From a virus: DNA of 61,950 nt. Each line of letters starts with the position of its first letter. Position 1 is the stretch's first letter. The stretch is from IMG/VR virus record IMGVR_UViG_3300033145_000307, positions 1-61,950 of that record, one strand, 5' to 3'. Shown piece after piece: positions 37,026-44,582 of this stretch. Made by a program: the position numbers and the translations under genes. A model generated the notes under the pieces. That model searched no databases and had not been told where the DNA came from. It saw nothing but the letters and a program-made list of their open reading frames with translations.

Positions 37026-37901
37026 TTAATTGTTAAACCAAAGTTTCACGTACTCTGCATCAAGCCAGCCCTTAGGTGGTCTTCCAGCATCATTCCATTT
37101 TACGAAATTTTGACAGAGCTTCCAATATGCGTCCTCTGCAAGCATCCTACTTTTCTCTTCAATCGGGAACGGTTTTGCAAGCCAAGGCTCTTCCTTGGAG
37201 GCCACCATAAAGACCATCGGCTCTGTTGGCCCATGTATGGTTTCTGCTCCTTCGTGATAATGGATGTCCTGTACCCACAACCGACTTTTTAGCGCCGTCC
37301 TGAAGTTTGAGAAAGAAGCGTATAGCTTGAGATCGAATATATAATTGATGTCGTCAGTCTGTATAAAAACATCATGCAGGGCTTTCTTCTTGATGCCTTC
37401 TCGCTCCCATTCAACACATTTCTGGAATTCTGCAACTTTCAATATTTCTTCAAATGGATGCCCCAAGACCTCGCAACGGAGCATGTTATTCACGGCCCGT
37501 CCCAGCATGTCCGAATCCTTCTTGCCGATTGGAATCTTGCCGGGGTGAAGAAGGCACTGGTCGAGATAGGCATGTTTCGTTGAATGTGTTTTGCTACGCA
37601 CTGGACCATCATCATTCTTTTTCGGCTTGTTGTAAACGAACTTACTCTCAAGGTCTTCGCCATCCTCTACCCACTTCGGCAATTCTTTAGGCATATCGCC
37701 ATCAACATCGCACTCAAAGAACCTCTCTTTAAACAGGCCCGTACCTTTAACTCTGTCCTCGATCAATCTCTCAAAGGCTTTTCCTTGCTCAAGATACGGT
37801 GAAGGCTCCAAGGTCATAAGCGCGTGGTCTTGGCTCTCGTAAAAACGTGAGAGGTTGGTGGATGTTAGGCCGGGGAGCTTGGCGTACTCGGAGTATTTCA
37901 T
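37026..37901 (-). CDS. RecE-like PD-(D/E)xK exonuclease, 291 aa
   Basis: The nuclease core is at about residues 170-220: 'KKALHDVFIQTDDINYIFDLK' (slightly split here), giving D...DxK, then 'LWVQDIHYHEGAE', the QxxxY-type motif of RecE/lambda-exo-like enzymes. An N-terminal 'YLEQGKAFERLIED' contains the conserved G-x-x-x-E. It resects 5' strands so that RecT can load. The two genes flank small proteins in one operon. Confidence 0.8.
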   Translation of the reverse strand: MKYSEYAKLPGLTSTNLSRFYESQDHALMTLEPSPYLEQGKAFERLIEDRVKGTGLFKERFFECDVDGDMPKELPKWVEDGEDLESKFVYNKPKKNDDGPVRSKTHSTKHAYLDQCLLHPGKIPIGKKDSDMLGRAVNNMLRCEVLGHPFEEILKVAEFQKCVEWEREGIKKKALHDVFIQTDDINYIFDLKLYASFSNFRTALKSRLWVQDIHYHEGAETIHGPTEPMVFMVASKEEPWLAKPFPIEEKSRMLAEDAYWKLCQNFVKWNDAGRPPKGWLDAEYVKLWFNN

Positions 37902-38107
37902 AATATTATTTCCCTTACCAGTTCATCATTGTTGTTTAGAAAATGAGCAAATTCCCCGCTTTCAAGTAATATACATTGATATTGCGTTTCTTTTTTATGG
38001 GGCCAAACACTATTATAGTAGTATTCAGACTTCACAGCCCTAACACCATTCGTTGTTTCAAAAACAGCCCCCCTTCGTAAATCTCTTAGTTTTATATATT
38101 CGCTCAT
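37898..38107 (-). CDS. Small hypothetical protein, 69 aa
   Basis: 'YIKLRDLRRGAVFETTNGVR' and 'YQCILLESGEFAHFLNNNDE' suggest a small beta-barrel. ATGA overlaps the nuclease start. Confidence 0.55.
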   Translation of the reverse strand: MSEYIKLRDLRRGAVFETTNGVRAVKSEYYYNSVWPHKKETQYQCILLESGEFAHFLNNNDELVREIIL

Positions 38108-38346
38108 TTCTTCACCCGACCCTTCTCAATCACAAACACGCCGATATTCTCTGGCACTTGCGAAGGGCGTTCTCCAACGATGGTAGCAAGAATAGTCTTC
38201 TGCTCATCCTTGGCTTTCTGCACGTAGTTGAAAATAGACCTCCCATTCCAAGAAATCCGAATCCGAACTCGGTGCGCTGGTTGCTTGCCGTACTTTTCAT
38301 CGTATGCGTCATTGCTCGTATTATGAAATTCCGGTATCTGTGTCAT
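38104..38346 (-). CDS. Small hypothetical protein, 80 aa
   Basis: 'HRVRIRISWNGRSIFNYVQK' and 'TILATIVGERPSQVPENIGV' are alpha/beta. Coupled to the next gene by overlap. Not recognised. Confidence 0.55.
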   Translation of the reverse strand: MTQIPEFHNTSNDAYDEKYGKQPAHRVRIRISWNGRSIFNYVQKAKDEQKTILATIVGERPSQVPENIGVFVIEKGRVKK

Positions 38347-38360
38347 GGGCTATTTCTCCC

Positions 38361-38432
38361 TTAAAACATCTTCTCAATCAACCGACACGCCCCGTACAGG
38401 CCGCAAAAGGCCCACGCTACGAGGACTACCAT
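38361..38432 (-). CDS. Possible 23-aa membrane peptide
   Basis: 'MVVLVAWAFCGLYGACRLIE' is one hydrophobic helix. No convincing ribosome site; listed because it fills the gap and resembles other tiny membrane proteins here. Confidence 0.3.
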   Translation of the reverse strand: MVVLVAWAFCGLYGACRLIEKMF

Positions 38433-38460
38433 TAATGATGCTACGTTGCTATTCGTTTTA

Positions 38461-38685
38461 TCATGGACAGTCTCCTTGCGCCTTATCTTGCATTTCATTG
38501 TGTGGGTTAATACTGGGATTAGTCACGGCTCCATTGTTGCGAATGTCAGCCCATGACCACATTTCAGCACCATCTACATGCAGAGAGAATTGAATTTCTC
38601 CTTTTGGCAATTCAGGGTGGTTTGTGGTTCTCAATATTTCTTGGACCTTATTAGATATTTCTCTTTTTTGTCTTACTGAAAACAT
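38461..38685 (-). CDS. Small hypothetical protein, 74 aa
   Basis: Helical basic N-terminus then 'KGEIQFSLHVDGAEMWSWAD'. A ribosome site AAGGAGGG precedes the ATG at 38685. Not recognised. Confidence 0.55.
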   Translation of the reverse strand: MFSVRQKREISNKVQEILRTTNHPELPKGEIQFSLHVDGAEMWSWADIRNNGAVTNPSINPHNEMQDKAQGDCP

Positions 38686-38697
38686 TTTGTTCCCTCC

Positions 38698-38913
38698 TTA
38701 TCTCCGTTTTGGAACCCTGCCGTCACTTCTTTGTCGCTTCCCAACTATTAAATAGCTGACCACCGTTGCGTCAGAATACACATCGGTGGCTACGGACTTT
38801 AGCTCTTTCGTACTGTTCATTCCCATTCTAACCAACTGAGCAATGTCTCTTGCGGTTTCGGCCTCAAGAGAAATCTCAAAACAATGTTTATATTCATTAA
38901 GTTTTGCCTTCAC
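38698..38913 (-). CDS. Small hypothetical protein, 71 aa
   Basis: GTG start at 38913 after GGGAGGG. 'HCFEISLEAETARDIAQLVR', a helix 'KELKSVATDVYSDATVVSYL', and an Arg-rich tail. Not recognised. Confidence 0.55.
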   Translation of the reverse strand: MKAKLNEYKHCFEISLEAETARDIAQLVRMGMNSTKELKSVATDVYSDATVVSYLIVGKRQRSDGRVPKRR

Positions 38914-38925
38914 GTTTTCCCTCCC

Positions 38926-39144
38926 TTAATCATGCACACAAATTAGTTTATACTTACACGGCTGATCGCAATAATTTTCAGCCTTCCCAAAACAATCAAA
39001 ATTTCCTGCCCTACGCTGCTTCATCCGTATCAGTGGTATCAAATGTATTCTTGCACAATCGGTACAAAACCCGTCACTGTAGCCTTCAACCCTTGGATTG
39101 CCTTCACCTTTTGTTTTTCCACAAACAATACACCTGAATTTCAC
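38926..39144 (-). CDS. Zinc-finger protein, 72 aa
   Basis: 'CIVCGKTKGEGNPRVEGYSD' and 'CTDC' form one zinc ribbon; the C-terminus 'CFGKAENYCDQPCKYK' may form another. The layout is common in small phage proteins of unknown role. Confidence 0.6.
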   Translation of the reverse strand: MKFRCIVCGKTKGEGNPRVEGYSDGFCTDCARIHLIPLIRMKQRRAGNFDCFGKAENYCDQPCKYKLICVHD

Positions 39145-39165
39145 AATACCCCCCTGTTCAGAAGG

Positions 39166-39792
39166 TCATTTGCACAATACCTTAAAGATTTCGTCTTGGA
39201 TTCTGGGCCAATCGGTGATGAATAGCTTGGCTATCTGCACAGACAATTCATAATCCCCACTATACCTTGATGTATAAGCAACCCCCTTAACCTTCTCGGC
39301 TTCGAGTTCGTCATCCCTGGTTAATCGCCTATTGGTATGGTATGATCGTTGGTTTTGATTGAGACAGTTATACTCAACGGTGATTTGTGTCCCGTTTGAC
39401 CAAACATGAACCATATCTTCAAAGGAAGTGTCCCAAACGATAGATGGAGAAATTTCTACATTGTTTCGTAAGTCCATGTATCTATCAAAACAATACCGAA
39501 CGACAGCATCCTCTGCCAACGAATACTTCTCAGGCACAGCCGGAATGGCCTCGGTCTTGGTTAGGGGAACTTCAGTGGCTTCAAAAAGCGCCCAGTTTTG
39601 CATAGCAGAACCACTGTGTTTGTTGATATATTCTACAGCGTCTTTTTTTGATTTAAACAATTCCGCTCCAACCCTGGGACTACCCCCTATAAAAATGGAT
39701 TCGGTTTCCCATGTAAGAATGTAAGAGGTTTCTGCCCCTGCAACGGAAGCCACCAGTAAAAATGCCAATGCGATTAAGATTGTTCTTTTCAT
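39166..39792 (-). CDS. Secreted protein of the early region, 208 aa
   Basis: Sec signal of about 20 residues (MKRTILIALAFLLVASVAGA|ET). The mature part is mixed alpha/beta with two late helices and cysteines at 'VRYCFDRYM' and the C-terminal 'VLCK'. It is in the early block, next to a lipoprotein, so it is more likely a periplasmic effector than a virion protein. Superinfection exclusion or envelope protection are possible; no motif is decisive. Confidence 0.7.
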   Translation of the reverse strand: MKRTILIALAFLLVASVAGAETSYILTWETESIFIGGSPRVGAELFKSKKDAVEYINKHSGSAMQNWALFEATEVPLTKTEAIPAVPEKYSLAEDAVVRYCFDRYMDLRNNVEISPSIVWDTSFEDMVHVWSNGTQITVEYNCLNQNQRSYHTNRRLTRDDELEAEKVKGVAYTSRYSGDYELSVQIAKLFITDWPRIQDEIFKVLCK

Positions 39793-39813
39793 GATTCCTC
39801 TCCTTGGGGTTAT

Positions 39814-40227
39814 CTACAAATAAAAATGCTGTTCACAATGAGGACAAAAAATCTTGTCACCAGTTTGGGGCAAATCTTTTTTAACAGCCATGCCGTCCTG
39901 AATTATCAACTCCCACCTATCGTCAAGATCCTCGCCTTGGGCTAACAATTTTCCCTTAATCCCAAATTCAGGCATATCTTTTCGCATGTTTGTAATAATT
40001 AAATTCACCACTTCAACCATACCATGCGTTTTTTCAGCACCATTCCACCGAAGCCCTGTAAAATCTGATAACAATTCGAGATCAACATAATATAGTTTTA
40101 ATGATTGACCCCATTCTGGGTGATCTCTACAGTCTTCACCCAAAAACGACTGCACCCGCGCAAGTTGACTGGCAGATAGTTCCTTGGTAAATTTTAATTC
40201 TCCGTTAAAGTCTGTACTATATCCCAT
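39814..40227 (-). CDS. Conserved phage protein of the GYSTDF type, 137 aa
   Basis: The start at 40227 (MGYSTDFNGELKFTKELS) follows AAAAGGAGAAG. It is a widespread unassigned phage family opening 'GYSTDFxGxxxxxxxL'. 'GLRWNGAEKTHGMVEVVNLI' is in the middle and a zinc-like 'CPHCEQHF' at the end. Confidence 0.7.
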   Translation of the reverse strand: MGYSTDFNGELKFTKELSASQLARVQSFLGEDCRDHPEWGQSLKLYYVDLELLSDFTGLRWNGAEKTHGMVEVVNLIITNMRKDMPEFGIKGKLLAQGEDLDDRWELIIQDGMAVKKDLPQTGDKIFCPHCEQHFYL

Positions 40228-40271
40228 CGTTCTTCTCCTTTTAAAATTCCACAACAATCAAGCAGAAGGTT

Positions 40272-41126
40272 TTATATTCCCTCCCAAACAACCCCTCCGG
40301 GGTCACCTGTCAAAAACAGTTCCCGCCCATCATCAAAAATTCTATAACCCTCAAGCTCTGACATCTCCATTCCAACAAAGCACCGTTCAAAGACAACTTC
40401 GCCCTGCTCAAGATCATATTCGTACAGCGCCCATCCATTAGCCGGTTCTGCGTTGCCAACGAGCCACAAGACACCTCTTTCCCATGAATATGACTGAACG
40501 TACCCAGGGACATCATAAGTTGCTACCATCACCCCATCGTCCAGCGTAGAATTAGAACCTGCTAATGCCTTGGGATTGTATAGCCTGAGTTGGTTCCCAT
40601 CAGGTCTGGTATAATCCCCGGTTGCCAAGCAAGTTACACCATTAAGCTCAATATATTCAGCACGCATGAATTGAATGGCATGAGGATCGGGAATGACATT
40701 AATAATAGCGTTGTCAAGATTGCCTTCTGCTTTAAATATGCCCCAATCAAAGACATACCATTCCTGGTTCCCGGCAAGGAGCGATGGATATCCTTCTTTA
40801 ACTGCCAAGGCTGTCGGATGTGCCAACAAAGGAACACCGTTTACATATAACGATCCTTCCCAAACTACATTCACCTCTTCGTCTATCTCGATCACCTTTG
40901 CCGTACTAATCTGAGATTCAGAGCTTAAAAGGTACAAAGACCCGTCTATTCTTTCCGCAGACTGGCCTATTAATCCTGGAAAGTTAAATCTTGTGACCGC
41001 AAGGCTTTCGCATTCGTATTCAGCTTGTGTTTCAGGGGGAATTATCTGTGGCTGTGTGTCGCGTGGAGTGTTGCTTCCGCAGCCAGCGAGGGCGAGTAAG
41101 ATTAGTATGGTGGCGAGTTGTTTCAT
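40272..41126 (-). CDS. Lipoprotein with beta-propeller-like sequence, 284 aa
   Basis: A lipobox, 'LALAGC', ends the signal; Cys-16 would be lipidated. The residue after the Cys is Gly, not Asp, so outer-membrane sorting is expected in a typical Gram-negative. The mature part has repeated strand motifs with Trp/Asp turns (QSAERIDGSLYLLSSE, GNQEWYVFDWGI, WERGVLWLVGN, GGVVWEGI), resembling a WD/propeller fold. Phage lipoproteins such as T5 Llp block receptors to prevent superinfection; this is a candidate. It lies in the early block. Confidence 0.75.
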   Translation of the reverse strand: MKQLATILILLALAGCGSNTPRDTQPQIIPPETQAEYECESLAVTRFNFPGLIGQSAERIDGSLYLLSSESQISTAKVIEIDEEVNVVWEGSLYVNGVPLLAHPTALAVKEGYPSLLAGNQEWYVFDWGIFKAEGNLDNAIINVIPDPHAIQFMRAEYIELNGVTCLATGDYTRPDGNQLRLYNPKALAGSNSTLDDGVMVATYDVPGYVQSYSWERGVLWLVGNAEPANGWALYEYDLEQGEVVFERCFVGMEMSELEGYRIFDDGRELFLTGDPGGVVWEGI

Positions 41127-41128
41127 GG

Positions 41129-41401
41129 CTACCTGTTTTTTATGAATTGATCGCGGTAATCAATTACTGGAGTAAAATCATGTTTAATAACATAAATATT
41201 AGCACACCGTCCTTTTGTTTTTCTTGCAAACCCCCGTGCCAAGTTCCAAGCTAGTTCTTCGTCTTTAATTAACTTTTCTCCTGCGTGTTTATCGGGAAAA
41301 TGGTCAGATCGCAACAAACCATCTTCTATCCATTCAAAGCTTACCATGAACCCTGATGGTTCGGCCCCATTTATAATCTTAAACGCTTCTGCAATTTTCA
41401 C
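41129..41401 (-). CDS. Small hypothetical protein, 90 aa
   Basis: 'KIAEAFKIINGAEPSGFMVS', then 'HAGEKLIKDEELAWNLARGF' and a strand-rich basic end. Its leader shares a repeat with the 62-aa gene upstream. Not recognised. Confidence 0.55.
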   Translation of the reverse strand: MKIAEAFKIINGAEPSGFMVSFEWIEDGLLRSDHFPDKHAGEKLIKDEELAWNLARGFARKTKGRCANIYVIKHDFTPVIDYRDQFIKNR

Positions 41402-41424
41402 AACTCCCTCCCTTTAGATGTGTG
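41402..41424. repeat. Leader repeat, copy 1
   Basis: CCTTTAGATGTGTGGGGG with the ribosome site CCCTCCC before it (minus-strand leader of the 90-aa gene) is nearly repeated at 41647-41671. Confidence 0.5.
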
Positions 41425-41457
41425 GGGGTTAGTAGGCTTGTGGTTGTGGCGAAATTA

Positions 41458-41646
41458 TCAACCCTTCAGCCTGCTAACCTTGACGTTGACCTTTAGTGCC
41501 GGATCACAATTTTGATCGTCATCTAAAATAGTCTGAACAGCGATACTTTCAACATTCAATCCTGTAGTTTCTCTAAAGTCATCCAAAGCATTTTCGATGA
41601 CATTTTCAACAGCATAAATAGCTTTTCTCTGTGATTTTATATCCAT
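41458..41646 (-). CDS. Small hypothetical protein, 62 aa
   Basis: 'KAIYAVENVIENALDDFRET' helix, then strands 'VESIAVQTILDDDQ' and 'LKVNVKVSRLKG'. Its leader repeats that of the next gene. Not recognised. Confidence 0.55.
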   Translation of the reverse strand: MDIKSQRKAIYAVENVIENALDDFRETTGLNVESIAVQTILDDDQNCDPALKVNVKVSRLKG

Positions 41647-41671
41647 TGTAATTCCCTCCTTTTAGATGTGT
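41647..41671. repeat. Leader repeat, copy 2
   Basis: CCTTTTAGATGTGTGGGGG is a near copy of 41402-41424 with one extra T, again directly upstream (minus sense) of a ribosome site. The rest of the 150-base gap to 41797 has no supported gene. Confidence 0.5.
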
Positions 41672-41796
41672 GGGGGCTGTTGGGGTATCGCTCTGCTGCG
41701 TGTTCCAGGGTGATTAACCCATCCCCGGTAGCCCCACACACATTGTCCTTGTTCGTCTAAGACCAGCCAAGGACGGCATTTTGGGGGAGGTAACTA

Positions 41797-42123
41797 TTAT
41801 AAAATTTTATTAAGCAAGGATTCTTCAAAAACTGACAGCACTGGCCGATAAATGCTTTTGCCGCCAATGTTCCCCAGGGTTTCATTTATAAAAGCATTTG
41901 TTCTGGGAATGTCTCTTAAAATAGGCATCGTGGACACTTTTCTTTTCAGTGCCTTTCTCGCCCTTCCCTCCGCAATGTGTCGTCCCTTTTTCTTCATAAA
42001 AGAATCAAGTTCTGAACAAATCGCTACACCCCTTGCCCATTCTTTTTCGTTTTCTATGAGGCACACGGTTCCGATTGGCTTGCCTTCCGAGGTTGCATAG
42101 TAAAACTTCTTATTTTCTTCCAT
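41797..42123 (-). CDS. Hypothetical protein, 108 aa
   Basis: An N-terminal beta hairpin with 'SEGKPIGTVCLIENEKEWAR', then 'RHIAEGRARKALKRKVSTMP', basic and helical. It may be a small nucleic-acid-binding protein. Not recognised. Confidence 0.6.
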   Translation of the reverse strand: MEENKKFYYATSEGKPIGTVCLIENEKEWARGVAICSELDSFMKKKGRHIAEGRARKALKRKVSTMPILRDIPRTNAFINETLGNIGGKSIYRPVLSVFEESLLNKIL

Positions 42124-42325
42124 CCTTCCCCTCCCTCTCTTTTTGCTGTAAAAATTCCGCGTACTCTTTTGCGTCTTTTATGTCGAAAAATCCCGCCACA
42201 TTTCTATCTCCTGCAATTTCCACGTAGATATTGTTTGCCATTTCGGCATGATCAATAAAAATATACACCTCTCCGTCGGTGGGCGCATTATCAGCAAATT
42301 CAGTCATGTTGTTATAGATTTTCAT
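42110..42325 (-). CDS. Small acidic protein, 71 aa
   Basis: 'DGEVYIFIDHAEMANNIYVE' and 'FFDIKDAKEYAEFLQQKE', alpha/beta, acidic. Overlaps the 108-aa gene by 14 bases. An anti-host or DNA-mimic role would be a guess. Confidence 0.55.
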   Translation of the reverse strand: MKIYNNMTEFADNAPTDGEVYIFIDHAEMANNIYVEIAGDRNVAGFFDIKDAKEYAEFLQQKEREGKDGRK

Positions 42326-42342
42326 TCTTCTCTTTTTCTTCT

Positions 42343-42741
42343 CTAATAGGTTTCTTCATTAAACAAGCTCCACCATTCGTTACATTCTTCCGTAAAATTA
42401 AAAGAAGAAATCGCTGGCACGGGGATTTCCTTTTGACGCAATGTTGCCAAAATACATGCCGGACAACCTTCGGTGGCTTCCCGCAGTTCTCCCATTTTTT
42501 CTTCTACCTCACCAACATTGGTCAGTGTTAAAATATCATCATTCTCAATTATATTTGGGTTTGGCAAAATAACCAACAAATCGGACATTTCCCGTTGTTC
42601 TAAATTACGCATTGCACACATTCGACAAGCCCTGTTCGGGTTCATGGTACATGCTTTTTCATGCCTTGAAATTGAGGCGGCAGAGCAATTGGCTTTTTTG
42701 CAATGTTCACAATAATACCTATTCACCCTCTTGGTTATCAT
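42343..42741 (-). CDS. Zinc-finger protein, 132 aa
   Basis: N-terminal C2H2-like finger 'YYCEHCKKANCSAASISRHE' with Cys-Met-Asn after, then 'CRMC', a middle strand region, and 'CPAC'. Small finger proteins like this are common in phages. Overlaps the HTH gene by 23 bases. Confidence 0.6.
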   Translation of the reverse strand: MITKRVNRYYCEHCKKANCSAASISRHEKACTMNPNRACRMCAMRNLEQREMSDLLVILPNPNIIENDDILTLTNVGEVEEKMGELREATEGCPACILATLRQKEIPVPAISSFNFTEECNEWWSLFNEETY

Positions 42742-42928
42742 TGCCCCTCTCTTTTTCTTCTTTGACGAATCGGGTTAATAGAACCGCCGCTGCGCCCCTG
42801 CACTTTGATTTGCCTGACAAATAGTTGGTTATTGTGTCCTCGGTCACTCCAAGGCGAAAGGCCGCTTCCACTGTTGACCAGCCCAATGTTTTAAGGGCTT
42901 GTTGTACTTCTCGCGGTTTTAGTTCCAT
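42719..42928 (-). CDS. HTH DNA-binding protein, 69 aa
   Basis: 'EVQQALKTLGWSTVEAAFRL' and 'GVTEDTITNYLSGKSKCRGA' form a Cro/C1-type HTH with the recognition helix at about residues 28-40. The tail is acidic. A likely transcriptional regulator near the start of the long leftward block. Confidence 0.7.
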   Translation of the reverse strand: MELKPREVQQALKTLGWSTVEAAFRLGVTEDTITNYLSGKSKCRGAAAVLLTRFVKEEKERGNDNQEGE

Positions 42929-42940
42929 ATTGGTTCCTTT

Positions 42941-43510
42941 TTATCTATGTCTTTTACACAATTCCTTACACCATGAATCTTGCCAATCGGTGCGCCGTCC
43001 GTACTTTCTGTGCAATGTTGTCATTTCTGATAGGTTGTCAGCACAAATATCGTCCCAAATATCATGCCATATACAATCATAGCGCACTCCCTTGGGTGGC
43101 TTCCACTCAAGGGCATCGGCGTGAATGATAGACAGGCGCTTGTCGTTAGTAAACGTGGGGGCTACAAGACTAATTACATCTTGCGATTTTTCAATAACAG
43201 TGATATTTTTTACTTCTGGTTTCTTAAGAAGGGCGACCAATACCACTCCCAACCCAAGCCCATTAATTAATATATTGCCCTTGGCCTTATAGATAAAAAA
43301 TCGGCAGTCAGAAATTTCCATCGGAGTATTAGACATTATGGTTGCGCCGCCCCGTTTAAGCCTTTTATATGTTCCGGGAGCAATGGATCGTGTGCTAAAG
43401 CTAAACATAGCCCTCATGTTTGCAAGGTCAGCATCTTCTTTTGATACCTCAAAGGTTTCAACTGACCAACCTCCCGATTTCCCATCTGGCACATTAACAT
43501 CTATATTCAT
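42941..43510 (-). CDS. SAM-dependent methyltransferase/spermidine-synthase-like protein, 189 aa
   Basis: The start at 43510 follows GGAGGGC. A Rossmann core has 'NILINGLGLGVVLVALLKKP', 'ITVIEKSQDVISLV', 'IIHADALEW' and 'YDCIWHDIWDD', the order seen in spermidine-synthase-like phage proteins. The first glycine motif is G-L-G-L-G, and the fold is complete, but substrate residues cannot be judged. First leftward gene of the 43510-28108 block. Confidence 0.7.
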   Translation of the reverse strand: MNIDVNVPDGKSGGWSVETFEVSKEDADLANMRAMFSFSTRSIAPGTYKRLKRGGATIMSNTPMEISDCRFFIYKAKGNILINGLGLGVVLVALLKKPEVKNITVIEKSQDVISLVAPTFTNDKRLSIIHADALEWKPPKGVRYDCIWHDIWDDICADNLSEMTTLHRKYGRRTDWQDSWCKELCKRHR

Positions 43511-43731
43511 AAAGCCCTCCTTATTGTTAAACACAAGATAAGCTACCCCAACCCAAATAGCAACCCCAATACAACCCGATTTCAGCCATTCTCAGGAAGT
43601 CTTCGCTAATTCTTCCCGAAAACCTCATCCCGAAGTATTAAATCACCCATTTTATCGATTTGTGCATAATATATGAGCAACAAGCTTGGTTGTCGTGCAT
43701 AAGGCTGGAAATATTAATTACAAGACTCCCC

Positions 43732-43761
43732 TTGACAACACCCACGTTCTGTGCCTACTAT
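43732..43761 (+). promoter_or_regulatory. Strong sigma-70-type rightward promoter
   Basis: Consensus TTGACA at 43732-43737, an 18-base spacer and TACTAT at 43756-43761. It reads toward the DUF5131 gene, leaving a leader of about 155 bases. Confidence 0.75.
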
Positions 43762-43848
43762 ATTGTAACAGCTCAACTGAGTATTGAGCATTTTTGATTT
43801 CCTTATGTTAAAAGGCTGTTGCGGCCTAACTCCAGGCGAAAACCCTTT

Positions 43849-43905
43849 TTTCTGATCGGAGCCTCCTGGGGGCAATGCAACCCGATCAGAAGATTGGGTT
43901 TTTGT
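43849..43905 (+). terminator. Terminator-like hairpin in the DUF5131 leader
   Basis: TTCTGATCGG pairs with CCGATCAGAA (10 bases) and an outer AACCC with GGGTT, followed by TTTTTGTGTTTT. It lies between the strong promoter and the DUF5131 start, so it could act as an attenuator. No recognised aptamer precedes it, though GCCT/AGGC and neighbouring bases can form further stems. Confidence 0.7.
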
Positions 43906-43922
43906 GTTTTGGGGGAGTGTGT

Positions 43923-44582
43923 ATGCTAAACAAACAAGGACAAGACAAGATTGATTGGACAGATTGGTCGGCAAATCCAATAAGCGGTTGCCTCCACGGT
44001 TGCGATTATTGTTACATGCACCGAATGGAAAAGCGGTTTCCTGGGATTATGAAACCAGCATTTCATCCTCACCGCTTAGATGATCTCAAGAAGCTCAAGA
44101 AGCCTTCTAAAATATTCGTAGGATCATCGGGCGACATGTGGGGTGCATGGGTGCCTGACGAATGGATTGAGGCCGTTCTTGATGTGGTTCGGCATTGCCC
44201 ACAACATATTTTTCAGTTCCTTACTAAGAACCCGGTGCGCTATGGTGATTTCCCTCCACTTCCTAATGCTTGGTATGGCACAACGGTTGATGGCACCAAG
44301 CGTACCAAAAACAACATTTCATTGTTGGTTCAGGGCATACAACCATGTTCGGCAATTCGGTTTGTGTCGTTTGAGCCCTTGCTTGCCCCAGTTGTACCCG
44401 ATCTTTTTGGTATTTCATGGGCGATTGTAGGAGCAAATTCAAACCACGGAGCCAAGAAACCACCCGATAGGTGGGCCAATCAGATTATTGACAATGCCCA
44501 CTATTGGGATTGTGCTGTATGGGTCAAAGATAATTATAAATATAATGAGCGAATTAAAGAATTTCCAAAAGAAGGTTCTTAA
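43923..44582 (+). CDS. DUF5131 (phage Gp37/Gp68-type) protein with a CxxxCxxC cluster motif, 219 aa
   Basis: The start at 43923 follows GGGGGAG. Near the N-terminus 'NPISGCLHGCDYCYMHRMEK' gives CxxxCxxC at C23/C27/C30, a radical-SAM-like cluster site. Later 'FQFLTKNPVRYGDFP' and 'VSFEPLLAPV ... WAIVGANSNHGAK' are typical of DUF5131. These proteins are often phage-encoded; their substrate is unknown. First gene of the 43923-45358 block. Confidence 0.85.
   Translation: MLNKQGQDKIDWTDWSANPISGCLHGCDYCYMHRMEKRFPGIMKPAFHPHRLDDLKKLKKPSKIFVGSSGDMWGAWVPDEWIEAVLDVVRHCPQHIFQFLTKNPVRYGDFPPLPNAWYGTTVDGTKRTKNNISLLVQGIQPCSAIRFVSFEPLLAPVVPDLFGISWAIVGANSNHGAKKPPDRWANQIIDNAHYWDCAVWVKDNYKYNERIKEFPKEGS

Larger units (their letters stand above)
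43511..43922. promoter_or_regulatory. Divergent control region between two blocks
   Basis: 412 bases without a gene. It holds a strong rightward promoter, an overlapping leftward promoter candidate (TTGTCA at 43738-43733, 16 bases, TAATAT at 43716-43711), an inverted repeat GCTCAA/TTGAGC at 43771-43789, a terminator-like hairpin, and GTGCATAA twice near 43662 and 43694. Confidence 0.65.

Noticed and set aside
42719-42928. Lysogeny repressor
   Set aside because: The HTH protein is small and there is no integrase, excisionase or attachment site, so a temperate lifestyle is not supported.
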